A stretch of 17,854 bases of DNA from positions 1 to 17,854 of the forward strand of contig JAGWTL010000019.1 of the NCBI GenBank assembly GCA_028869035.1, written 5' to 3'. Origin of the DNA: Burkholderiales bacterium (GTDB lineage: Bacteria > Pseudomonadota > Gammaproteobacteria > Burkholderiales > Burkholderiaceae_C). The translations under genes were made by a program, and so were the position numbers. Within the stretch, counting starts at the first letter, position 1. Every line of letters starts with the position of its first letter. The notes beneath the pieces are model-generated. The model ran no database searches and was not told where the DNA came from. It saw only the letters and a list, made by a program, of their open reading frames with translations. Shown piece by piece: positions 6,773 through 12,766 of the stretch.

Positions 6773-7435
6773 ATGAGCGGTCGGGTGGTCGCGGTGGTCG
6801 ACTACGGCATGGGCAACCTGCGTTCGGTCTCGCAGGCCGTGCAGGCCGCAGCTGCCGGTAGCGGCTGGCATGTGCTCATCACCTCGCGCCCTGAAGAGGT
6901 GCGCGCGGCGGCCCGTGTGGTGCTGCCGGGCCAGGGGGCCATGCCCGACTGCATGCGCGAACTGCGCGATTCGGGCATGCAGGACGCCGTGCTGGAGGCC
7001 GCCGCCCGCAAGCCCCTGTTCGGCGTCTGCGTGGGCATGCAGATGATGCTGGACCACAGCGCCGAGGGTGATACGCCAGGGCTGGGCCTGATCCACGGGG
7101 CCGTGATCAAGTTCGATCTGGCCGGCCGCCTGCAGCCCGATGGCAGCCGCTACAAGGTGCCGCAGATGGGCTGGAACCGGGTGCGGCAGATGGATCCGGG
7201 CCAGGGGCGTCACCCGGTCTGGGCCGGTGTGCCGGATGACAGCTACTACTATTTCGTGCACAGTTTCTATGCGCGACCGTCGGATGCGCGCCACAGCGCG
7301 GGCGAGGCCGACTACGGCGGGCGCTTCACGGCGGCCATTGCACGCGATAATATTTTCGCGACACAATTCCACCCAGAGAAAAGTGCAGCCCACGGCCTTG
7401 CCCTCTATCGCAACTTCCTCCACTGGAATCCCTGA
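6773..7435 (+). CDS. hisH: Imidazole glycerol phosphate synthase, glutaminase subunit
   Basis: A 220-residue class I glutamine amidotransferase that hydrolyses glutamine and channels ammonia to HisF. The catalytic triad is visible: Cys86 in FGVCVGMQMM, and His200 and Glu202 in ATQFHPEKSAAHG. The N-terminus AVVDYGMGNLRSV and the oxyanion segment LPGQGAMPDCM are typical. I chose ATG 6773, eight bases after GGAG (6761-6764), over the in-frame GTG at 6767. A short AT-rich patch (7341-7367) near the 3' end stands out from the GC-rich surroundings but encodes the conserved DNIFATQF region. The 48-bp spacer to hisA shows no clear signal. Confidence 0.96.
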   Translation: MSGRVVAVVDYGMGNLRSVSQAVQAAAAGSGWHVLITSRPEEVRAAARVVLPGQGAMPDCMRELRDSGMQDAVLEAAARKPLFGVCVGMQMMLDHSAEGDTPGLGLIHGAVIKFDLAGRLQPDGSRYKVPQMGWNRVRQMDPGQGRHPVWAGVPDDSYYYFVHSFYARPSDARHSAGEADYGGRFTAAIARDNIFATQFHPEKSAAHGLALYRNFLHWNP

Positions 7436-7483
7436 TTCCTCGCACGATTCCGCCTGATCGCGCTCTGTCCTCGTTCTTGCACC

Positions 7484-8224
7484 ATGCTTTTAATTCCTGC
7501 GATTGATCTGAAAGACGGCCACTGCGTGCGCCTCAAGCAGGGCGATATGGACCAGTCCACCACCTTCGGCGAAGACCCGGCGGTGATGGCGCGTAAATGG
7601 GTCAGCAAGGGCGCGCGCCGTCTGCACCTGGTGGACCTCAACGGCGCGTTTGCCGGCCACCCCAAGAACGAACAGGCCATCCGCAGCATCCTCAAGGAAG
7701 TCGGCAACGAAATCGACGTGCAGCTGGGCGGCGGCATCCGCGATCTGGACACCATCGAACGTTATCTGGACGCCGGCCTGCGCTACGTCATCATCGGCAC
7801 GGCCGCCGTCAAGAACCCCGGTTTCCTGCAGGACGCCTGCACCGCCTTTGGCGGCCACATCATCGTGGGCCTGGACGCCAAGGACGGCAAGGTGGCGACC
7901 GACGGCTGGAGCAAGCTGACCCGGCACGAGGTCGTCGACCTGGGCAAGAAGTTCGAGGACTACGGCGTCGAGTCCATCATCTACACCGACATCGGCCGTG
8001 ACGGCATGCTCTCGGGCATCAACGTCGATGCCACCGTCAAGCTGGCCCAGGCCCTGACCATCCCGGTCATCGCCTCAGGCGGCCTGAGCAATATGGCTGA
8101 CATCGAGGCCCTGTGCGCCGTGGAAGACGAAGGCGTGGAGGGCGTGATCTGCGGCCGCGCCATCTACACCGGCGACCTCGATTTCGAAGCCGCCCAGATT
8201 CGCGCCGACGAACTGAATGGCTGA
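7484..8224 (+). CDS. hisA: ProFAR isomerase (phosphoribosylformimino-AICAR ribotide isomerase)
   Basis: A 246-residue (beta-alpha)8 barrel that performs the Amadori rearrangement of ProFAR to PRFAR. It starts MLLIPAIDLKDGHCVRLKQGD with the catalytic Asp8, and the second catalytic aspartate falls at about residue 131 in GLDAKDGKVATDGW. Phosphate-binding glycine segments are LGGGIRDL and VIASGGLSNMADI. TDIGRDGMLSG matches the half-barrel repeat shared with HisF. Length matches the family. No clear Shine-Dalgarno precedes ATG 7484. The last eight bases overlap the start of the mutarotase-like gene, so that gene, not hisF, is coupled to hisA here. Confidence 0.97.
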   Translation: MLLIPAIDLKDGHCVRLKQGDMDQSTTFGEDPAVMARKWVSKGARRLHLVDLNGAFAGHPKNEQAIRSILKEVGNEIDVQLGGGIRDLDTIERYLDAGLRYVIIGTAAVKNPGFLQDACTAFGGHIIVGLDAKDGKVATDGWSKLTRHEVVDLGKKFEDYGVESIIYTDIGRDGMLSGINVDATVKLAQALTIPVIASGGLSNMADIEALCAVEDEGVEGVICGRAIYTGDLDFEAAQIRADELNG

Positions 8225-9056
8225 GCCCGGCGAGCTGTTTCACGGCCTCCCCGCACTGACCCTGAGCCTGCCCTGCGGCGACCGCCTGCGCGTCCTGCTG
8301 CACGGCGCCCATGTGGTGTCCTGGATATCCGGCGGTCGGGAGCGGCTCTACCTCAGCCCCCGCAGCCTGCTCGATGGCAGGTCTGCGATACGCGGCGGGG
8401 TCCCCGTCTGCTTTCCCCAGTTCAATATGCGCGGCACGTTGCCCAAACATGGTTTCGTGCGCAACCTGCCCTGGCAGGCGCTTGCGCGGCCGCAGCTCGG
8501 GGCCGAACTGGCGCGCCTGTCGCTGCGCCTGACCGCCAGCGCAGAGACGCGGCAGTTCTGGCCCCAGGCTTTCGAGGCGACCCTGACGCTGGAGCTGCGG
8601 CCGGGCAGCTTGCAGATGACGCTGGACGTGCGCAACACCGACGCTGTGTCCCTGGGCTTCACCGGGGCCTTGCACAGCTATTTCGCAGTCGATGACATCG
8701 CAGCGGTGCAGCTCGAGGGCCTGCAAGGCCAGCCCGAGTGGGATGCCCTGACGGACCGGCACGGGCGCGCCAATGGCCCCCTGCGTTTCCAGGGCGAATT
8801 CGATCGTGTCTATGACGCCGCCGCCCAGGCGCTGCTCCTGCGCGAAGGCCCGCAGCGTTTGCAGATCGAACAAAGTCCCAGCCTGGCCCATACCGTGGTC
8901 TGGAACCCCGGAGCGGAGAAGGGCGCTACGTTGGTAGACCTGCCGGTCGACGGATACCGGCAGATGCTCTGCGTGGAAGCGGCCCAGGTCATGCAGCCCA
9001 TCACCCTGCCGGCTGGGGGCATGTGGCAGGGCTGGCAGCGTCTCAGCCTGCGCTGA
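8217..9056 (+). CDS. Aldose-1-epimerase family protein, probable D-hexose-6-phosphate mutarotase (YeaD-like)
   Basis: A 279-residue beta-sandwich protein of the galactose mutarotase superfamily, closest in pattern to YeaD, which interconverts alpha and beta glucose-6-phosphate. Supporting motifs are GGVPVCFPQFNMRGTLPKHGFVR (split here by the substrate loop; the putative catalytic histidine is residue 78), a second conserved histidine in GALHSYFAVDDI, and Glu254 in the C-terminal MLCVEAAQV, the position of the catalytic base. The start overlaps hisA by eight bases (8217-8224), and the gene sits between hisA and hisF, which act consecutively. Nothing in the sequence ties it to histidine synthesis; a housekeeping role in sugar phosphates is the safe call. 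Its stop lies within a perfect hairpin. Confidence 0.87.
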   Translation: MAEPGELFHGLPALTLSLPCGDRLRVLLHGAHVVSWISGGRERLYLSPRSLLDGRSAIRGGVPVCFPQFNMRGTLPKHGFVRNLPWQALARPQLGAELARLSLRLTASAETRQFWPQAFEATLTLELRPGSLQMTLDVRNTDAVSLGFTGALHSYFAVDDIAAVQLEGLQGQPEWDALTDRHGRANGPLRFQGEFDRVYDAAAQALLLREGPQRLQIEQSPSLAHTVVWNPGAEKGATLVDLPVDGYRQMLCVEAAQVMQPITLPAGGMWQGWQRLSLR

Positions 9057-9059
9057 GAC
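9040..9059. other. Perfect 8-bp inverted repeat at the mutarotase-hisF junction
   Basis: GTCTCAGC (9040-9047) and GCTGAGAC (9052-9059) are exact reverse complements around a CTGC loop, and the arm includes the mutarotase stop codon (9054-9056). There is no T-run after it, so it is not a standard intrinsic terminator. It could slow or pause transcription, set an RNA-processing end, or bind a protein just upstream of a possible hisF promoter. It could also be partly accidental because five codons of the gene end are included. Confidence 0.5.
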
Positions 9060-9060
9060 C

Positions 9061-9066
9061 TACAAT
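9061..9066 (+). promoter_or_regulatory. Possible -10 box before hisF
   Basis: TACAAT, a 5/6 match to the sigma-70 -10 consensus, ends six bases before the hisF ATG at 9073. No convincing -35 box is visible and no Shine-Dalgarno precedes the ATG. If used, transcription would begin at or beside the start codon. Similar boxes stand before hisI, the NIF3 gene and the minus-strand protease. Confidence 0.35.
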
Positions 9067-9072
9067 CCGGGC

Positions 9073-9864
9073 ATGCTGGCCAAACGTATCATTCCCTGCC
9101 TGGACGTGACGGGCGGACGCGTCGTCAAGGGCGTCAATTTCGTCGAATTGCGCGACGCCGGGGACCCGGTGGAAATCGCCGCGCGCTACAACGAGCAGGG
9201 TGCCGACGAACTCACTTTTCTCGACATCACCGCGACCAGCGATGGGCGCGACCTGATCCTGCACATCATCGAGGCCGTGGCCTCCCAGGTCTTCATCCCG
9301 CTGACCGTGGGCGGCGGCGTGCGCACGGTCGAGGACGTGCGGCGCCTGCTCAACGCCGGCGCCGACAAGACCAGCTTCAACTCGGCCGCCATCGCCAACC
9401 CGCAAGTCATCCGTGACGCCTCGCATAAATACGGCGCCCAGTGCATCGTGGTCGCCATCGACGCCAAGCGCCGCTACGGCGAGGACCTGCTGGCGCGCGG
9501 CGAGGGCTGGGACGTCTACAGCCATGGCGGGCGCAAGAACACGGGGCTGGACGCCGTGGCCTGGGCGCGCCAGATGGCCGAGCACGGCGCCGGCGAGATC
9601 CTGCTGACCAGCATGGACCGCGACGGCACCAAATCCGGCTTCGACCTGGCGCTCACGCGCGCGGTCAGCGATGCGGTGAGCGTGCCCGTCATTGCTTCGG
9701 GTGGCGTGGGCAATCTGGATCACATGGTCGAAGGCGTCCAGCAGGGCGGGGCCGACGCCGTGCTGGCCGCCAGCATCTTCCACTACGGCGAATACACCAT
9801 CGCCCAGGCCAAGGACCGCATGGCCCGGGCCGGCATTCCGGTGCGCCTCGAAACCGCAGCCTGA
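9073..9864 (+). CDS. hisF: Imidazole glycerol phosphate synthase, cyclase subunit
   Basis: A 263-residue (beta-alpha)8 barrel that uses ammonia from HisH to convert PRFAR into imidazole glycerol phosphate and AICAR, which feeds purine synthesis. It begins MLAKRIIPCLDVTGGRVVKG with catalytic Asp11; the second catalytic aspartate is Asp130 in VVAIDAKRRYG. Phosphate-site segments TVGGGVRTVEDV and VIASGGVGNLDHM are intact. It is separated from its usual neighbour hisA by the mutarotase-like gene and starts 16 bases after that gene. No Shine-Dalgarno is visible; a TACAAT lies directly upstream. Confidence 0.97.
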   Translation: MLAKRIIPCLDVTGGRVVKGVNFVELRDAGDPVEIAARYNEQGADELTFLDITATSDGRDLILHIIEAVASQVFIPLTVGGGVRTVEDVRRLLNAGADKTSFNSAAIANPQVIRDASHKYGAQCIVVAIDAKRRYGEDLLARGEGWDVYSHGGRKNTGLDAVAWARQMAEHGAGEILLTSMDRDGTKSGFDLALTRAVSDAVSVPVIASGGVGNLDHMVEGVQQGGADAVLAASIFHYGEYTIAQAKDRMARAGIPVRLETAA

Positions 9865-9871
9865 ATCGCGA

Positions 9872-9877
9872 GACAAT
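9872..9877 (+). promoter_or_regulatory. Possible -10 box before hisI
   Basis: GACAAT ends six bases before the hisI ATG (9884), in the 19-base hisF-hisI gap. A weak -35-like TCGAAA at 9848-9853 lies 18 bases upstream, inside hisF. The spacing to the start codon equals that at hisF. Evidence is only motif similarity and position. Confidence 0.25.
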
Positions 9878-9883
9878 CACACC

Positions 9884-10273
9884 ATGAACTGGCTCGACGA
9901 AGTGAAATGGGATGCCCAGGGCCTGGTGCCGGTGATCGCCCAGGAGCAGGGCAGCCGTGACGTGCTGATGTTCGCCTGGATGAACCGCGAGGCGCTGCAG
10001 AAGACGGCCGAGCTGGGTCGTGCGGTGTACTTCAGCCGCTCGCGCGGCAAACTCTGGTTCAAGGGCGAGGAGTCGGGCCATGTGCAGACCGTGCACGAGA
10101 TCCGCCTCGATTGCGACAACGATGTGGTGCTGCTCACGGTGACCCAGCTCGGGCACGAGCCCGGCATCGCCTGCCACACGGGTCGCCACAGCTGCTTCTT
10201 CAGTGTCTACAAAGACGGCGCCTGGCACGCCGTTGATCCGGTCCTCAAGGATCCCGAAACCATCTACAAGTGA
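9884..10273 (+). CDS. hisI: Phosphoribosyl-AMP cyclohydrolase
   Basis: A 129-residue zinc enzyme that opens the adenine ring of phosphoribosyl-AMP, the third step of the pathway. The typical pattern is complete: DVLMFAWMNREAL, then YFSRSRGKLWFKGEESGH, the metal-binding DCDNDVVLL aspartates, and the cysteine-containing CHTGRHSCFF segment. ATG 9884 gives the standard N-terminus MNWLDEVKWDAQGL; the frame is open further upstream, within hisF in another frame. HisI is separate from HisE, unlike the fused HisIE of enterobacteria, and the two genes are adjacent. Confidence 0.97.
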   Translation: MNWLDEVKWDAQGLVPVIAQEQGSRDVLMFAWMNREALQKTAELGRAVYFSRSRGKLWFKGEESGHVQTVHEIRLDCDNDVVLLTVTQLGHEPGIACHTGRHSCFFSVYKDGAWHAVDPVLKDPETIYK

Positions 10274-10278
10274 AGACC

Positions 10279-10659
10279 ATGGCCGAGTCTGCAAATTCTG
10301 TCGATGCCCTGGCCCGCCTGGCGGCCGTGATCGAGAGCCGCCTGCCGGCGCGCGGCGGTGACCCCGAGAAGAGCTATGTGGCCCGCCTGCTGCACAAGGG
10401 GCCGGATGCCTTTTTGAAGAAGGTGGGCGAGGAGGCGACCGAGGTCGTGATGGCGGCCAAGGACGCTGACAGCGGTGGCGATCGCAGCAAGCTGGTCGGT
10501 GAGGTGGCCGATCTCTGGTTCCACACCATGATCGCCCTGGCCCACTACGGCCTGAAGCCGGCCGATGTGATCGCCGAACTGGAGCGCCGTGAAGGCACCA
10601 GCGGCATCGAGGAAAAAGCCCTGCGCAAGGCGCTGGCCCGCGAGGGCGGTGCGCAGTAG
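10279..10659 (+). CDS. hisE: Phosphoribosyl-ATP pyrophosphohydrolase
   Basis: A 126-residue all-alpha enzyme of the MazG-like superfamily that removes pyrophosphate from phosphoribosyl-ATP, the second step. Diagnostic stretches are EKSYVARLLHKGPDAFLKKVGEEATEVVMAAKD and EVADLWFHTMIALAHYGL (shown here only in outline), carrying the acidic metal-binding residues. I prefer ATG 10279; an in-frame GTG at 10270, overlapping the hisI stop as GTGA, would add three residues and cannot be excluded. It is the last his gene. A 65-bp gap with no clear terminator follows before the HIT gene, so read-through is possible. Confidence 0.94.
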   Translation: MAESANSVDALARLAAVIESRLPARGGDPEKSYVARLLHKGPDAFLKKVGEEATEVVMAAKDADSGGDRSKLVGEVADLWFHTMIALAHYGLKPADVIAELERREGTSGIEEKALRKALAREGGAQ

Positions 10660-10724
10660 ACGCGTTCATCCGCGGCTGGCCCCCAAATTGCTCGACCCCT
10701 TGCCCTATCCATGGAGTTTTCCGC

Positions 10725-11096
10725 ATGAGCGACGTCAAGCACAGTGACCCGGACTGTATTTTTTGCAAGCTGGTGTCCGGCAAGATCCCTGCCAAAAAGG
10801 TCTATGAGGACCAGGACATCTTTGCCTTCCACGATATCAACCCGTGGGCGCCCGTGCATTTCCTGCTGATCCCCAAGTTGCATATCCCCTCCATGGCCCA
10901 GGTCGGGCCCGGGCACGCGGACCTGCTGGGGCGCATGATGGCGCTGGCACCCAAGCTGGCCGCGCAGGAAGGCTGCCGGCCCTACCCGGAGGGAGGCTTC
11001 CGCGTCGTCTGCAACACCGGCGGGGACGGGGGGCAAGAAGTGCACCACCTGCACTTCCACGTGATCGGCGGCCCCCGCCCCTGGTTGAAGGGTTGA
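10725..11096 (+). CDS. HIT-family protein (histidine triad nucleotide-binding protein, HinT-like)
   Basis: A 123-residue cytosolic HIT protein, a family of nucleoside phosphoramidate and related nucleotide hydrolases. It opens with DCIFCKLVSGKIPAKKVYED, has the HDINPWAPVHFLLIPK sheet region, and ends in the histidine triad His108-x-His110-x-His112 within HHLHFHVIGG; His110 is the expected nucleophile. GGAG at 10713-10716, eight bases before ATG 10725, supports the start. The physiological substrate is not known for most bacterial members. The position between hisE and tatA is, from memory, conserved in betaproteobacteria; no biochemical link to histidine synthesis or Tat export is evident. 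Confidence 0.94.
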   Translation: MSDVKHSDPDCIFCKLVSGKIPAKKVYEDQDIFAFHDINPWAPVHFLLIPKLHIPSMAQVGPGHADLLGRMMALAPKLAAQEGCRPYPEGGFRVVCNTGGDGGQEVHHLHFHVIGGPRPWLKG

Positions 11097-11133
11097 TTTT
11101 TCCCCGTTTCGTCCGAGCCGCCCCTGCGGCGAT

Positions 11134-11156
11134 TAAAATCGTGCATTCCTTAGGAG
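11134..11156 (+). promoter_or_regulatory. Possible tatA promoter element and strong ribosome binding site
   Basis: TAAAAT (11134-11139) in an AT-richer stretch of the 66-bp HIT-tatA gap is a fair -10 candidate, but no good -35 stands 16-18 bases upstream. AGGAG (11152-11156), six bases before ATG 11163, is the best Shine-Dalgarno in the window. This fits the high tatA expression relative to tatB and tatC known from other bacteria. Confidence 0.4.
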
Positions 11157-11162
11157 AGATAT

Positions 11163-11414
11163 ATGGGTTCCTTTTCCATCTGGCACTGGCTGATCGTGCT
11201 GCTGATCGTGGTCATGGTGTTCGGCACCAAGAAGCTCAAGAATCTGGGCAGCGACCTGGGCAGCGCCGTCAAGGGTTTCAAGGACGGCATGAAGGATGGC
11301 TCGTCGGCCGAAGACAAACCCGCTGCGGCACCCGCCCCCCAGCAGGTGGCCAGCACGGCGGCCCCGGCTGCCGACAAGAACACCATCGACGTCGAAGCCA
11401 AGCCCAAGTCCTGA
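11163..11414 (+). CDS. tatA: Sec-independent protein translocase subunit TatA
   Basis: An 83-residue single-span inner-membrane protein that forms the pore-like part of the twin-arginine translocase for folded proteins. It shows the short N-terminal helix WHWLIVLLIVVMVF, the hinge FGTKKL, an amphipathic helix (KLKNLGSDLGSAVKGFKDGM) and an Ala/Pro-rich, charged C-terminal tail. Tail length and lack of a longer conserved region distinguish it from TatB, which follows 22 bases later. A strong Shine-Dalgarno precedes it. Confidence 0.96.
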   Translation: MGSFSIWHWLIVLLIVVMVFGTKKLKNLGSDLGSAVKGFKDGMKDGSSAEDKPAAAPAPQQVASTAAPAADKNTIDVEAKPKS

Positions 11415-11436
11415 CCGTCCCGCGTAAGCTCCAGGC

Positions 11437-11904
11437 ATGATCGATCTCGGCCTCTCCAAGATGGCGCTGATCGGCGCGGTGGCATTGATTGTCATCGGTC
11501 CGGAAAAGCTGCCGCGCGTGGCGCGCACCATCGGCACGCTGCTGGGCAAGGCCCAGCGTTACGTGTCGGACGTCAAGGCCGAGGTCAACCGGTCGATGGA
11601 GCTCGAAGAGCTCAAGAAGATGAAAAACACGGTCGAGGGCGCGGCCCAGGAGGTCGAGAACTCGATCCAAACCACGACCTCGGATTTCGAGAAGGACTGG
11701 AACACGGCCACCTCGGGGCTGGACAGTGCGACGGATCTGTCCAATAGCCTGCATTCGGTGCCGGAGTACAAGCACCCGGGCAAGAACTGGCGCCTCAAGC
11801 GCGGGGCCACGCCCAGCTGGTACAAGGCACGCCAGGGCGTGCGCACCAAGGCGCTGTCCGGCGCGGCCCGGGTGGCCCGCTACCGGCCCCAGAAACTGAA
11901 TTGA
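11437..11904 (+). CDS. tatB: Sec-independent protein translocase subunit TatB
   Basis: A 155-residue membrane protein that with TatC binds twin-arginine signal peptides. The N-terminal helix starts MIDLGLSKMALIGAVALIVIGPEKLP, with the GPEKLPRVARTIG hinge typical of TatB, then a long charged amphipathic or coiled region rich in Glu and Lys (about residues 40-90). The C-terminal part, including YKHPGKNWRLKR and TPSWYKARQGVRTKA, is a betaproteobacterial extension not needed for the family call. No Shine-Dalgarno is obvious in the 22-base tatA-tatB gap. Confidence 0.95.
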   Translation: MIDLGLSKMALIGAVALIVIGPEKLPRVARTIGTLLGKAQRYVSDVKAEVNRSMELEELKKMKNTVEGAAQEVENSIQTTTSDFEKDWNTATSGLDSATDLSNSLHSVPEYKHPGKNWRLKRGATPSWYKARQGVRTKALSGAARVARYRPQKLN

Positions 11905-11916
11905 GCCACGCCGGCT

Positions 11917-11938
11917 CGCCCAGCATGCAAGCTGGGCG
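11917..11938. other. Stem-loop in the tatB-tatC gap
   Basis: CGCCCAGC (11917-11924) and GCTGGGCG (11931-11938) pair perfectly over an ATGCAA loop in the 67-bp gap. CCACGCC (11906-11912) can compete for the right arm and flank by pairing with GGCGTGG (11936-11942), so two alternative folds exist. No T-run follows, so it is not a standard terminator. A role in tuning tatC relative to tatAB, or in RNA processing, is possible but unproven. Confidence 0.45.
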
Positions 11939-11971
11939 TGGGTGGCGCGGCCCCGCAACCTGTAAGAACGC

Positions 11972-12757
11972 ATGGCAGACCCACAAAGCAAAGACGACGA
12001 GCTGGCCGGTACCGAACAGCCTTTCGTGCAGCACCTGATCGAGCTGCGCGACCGGCTCATCAAGACGGTGATCGCCATGGCCATTGCGGCAGCCATCCTG
12101 GCCATCTACCCGGGCCCGGCCGCGCTGTACGACCTGCTGGCGGCGCCGCTGGTGGCGCACCTGCCCAAGGGGGCGACGCTGATCGCGACCTCGGTCATCT
12201 CGCCCTTCATGGTGCCGCTCAAGATCCTGATGATGGCGGCTTTCCTGCTGGCCCTGCCCGTGGTGCTCTACCAGCTTTGGGCCTTTGTCGCGCCCGGCCT
12301 GTACACCCACGAGAAAAAGCTGGTCCTGCCGCTGGTGATCTCCAGCACGGTGCTTTTTTTCATCGGCGTGGCCTTTTGCTACTTCTTCGTCTTTGGCCAG
12401 GTTTTTGCCTTCATCCAGGGTTTTGCGCCCAAGAGCATCACGGCGGCGCCGGACATCGAGGCCTACCTGAGCTTCGTGCTGACCATGTTCATCGCTTTCG
12501 GCCTGGCCTTCGAGGTGCCTATCGTGGTCATCGTGCTGGCGCGCATGGGCCTGGTGAGCATCCAGAAGCTCAAGGATTTCCGCGGGTATTTCATTGTGCT
12601 GGCCTTCATCATCGCGGCCATCGTGACGCCGCCGGATGTGGTGTCGCAGCTGGCGCTGGCCATCCCGATGTGTCTGCTCTACGAGGTGGGGATCTGGGCG
12701 GCGCAGGTCTTCATCAAACACACACGGGCGCCCGACGCCGAGCCGGTCGATTCCTGA
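11972..12757 (+). CDS. tatC: Sec-independent protein translocase subunit TatC
   Basis: A 261-residue, six-span inner-membrane protein and the main receptor for twin-arginine signal peptides. Family signatures are the N-terminal FVQHLIELRDRLIKT, the periplasmic ISPFMVPLKI segment, LWAFVAPGLYTHEKKLVLP, AFGLAFEVPIVV, and FRGYFIVLAFIIAAIVTPPDVVSQ near the end (given here in outline). Length matches E. coli TatC (258). The start at 11972 has only a weak upstream purine stretch. Its stop is nine bases from the stop of the convergent protease gene, and I see no terminator between them. Confidence 0.97.
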   Translation: MADPQSKDDELAGTEQPFVQHLIELRDRLIKTVIAMAIAAAILAIYPGPAALYDLLAAPLVAHLPKGATLIATSVISPFMVPLKILMMAAFLLALPVVLYQLWAFVAPGLYTHEKKLVLPLVISSTVLFFIGVAFCYFFVFGQVFAFIQGFAPKSITAAPDIEAYLSFVLTMFIAFGLAFEVPIVVIVLARMGLVSIQKLKDFRGYFIVLAFIIAAIVTPPDVVSQLALAIPMCLLYEVGIWAAQVFIKHTRAPDAEPVDS

Positions 12758-12766
12758 GCTGCTTGC

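Noticed and set aside
11075..11101. Possible intrinsic terminator at the end of the HIT gene (CCCT/AGGG stem followed by TTTTT)
   Set aside because: The stem is only four pairs, lies partly in the coding end, and is separated from the T-run; too weak to call.
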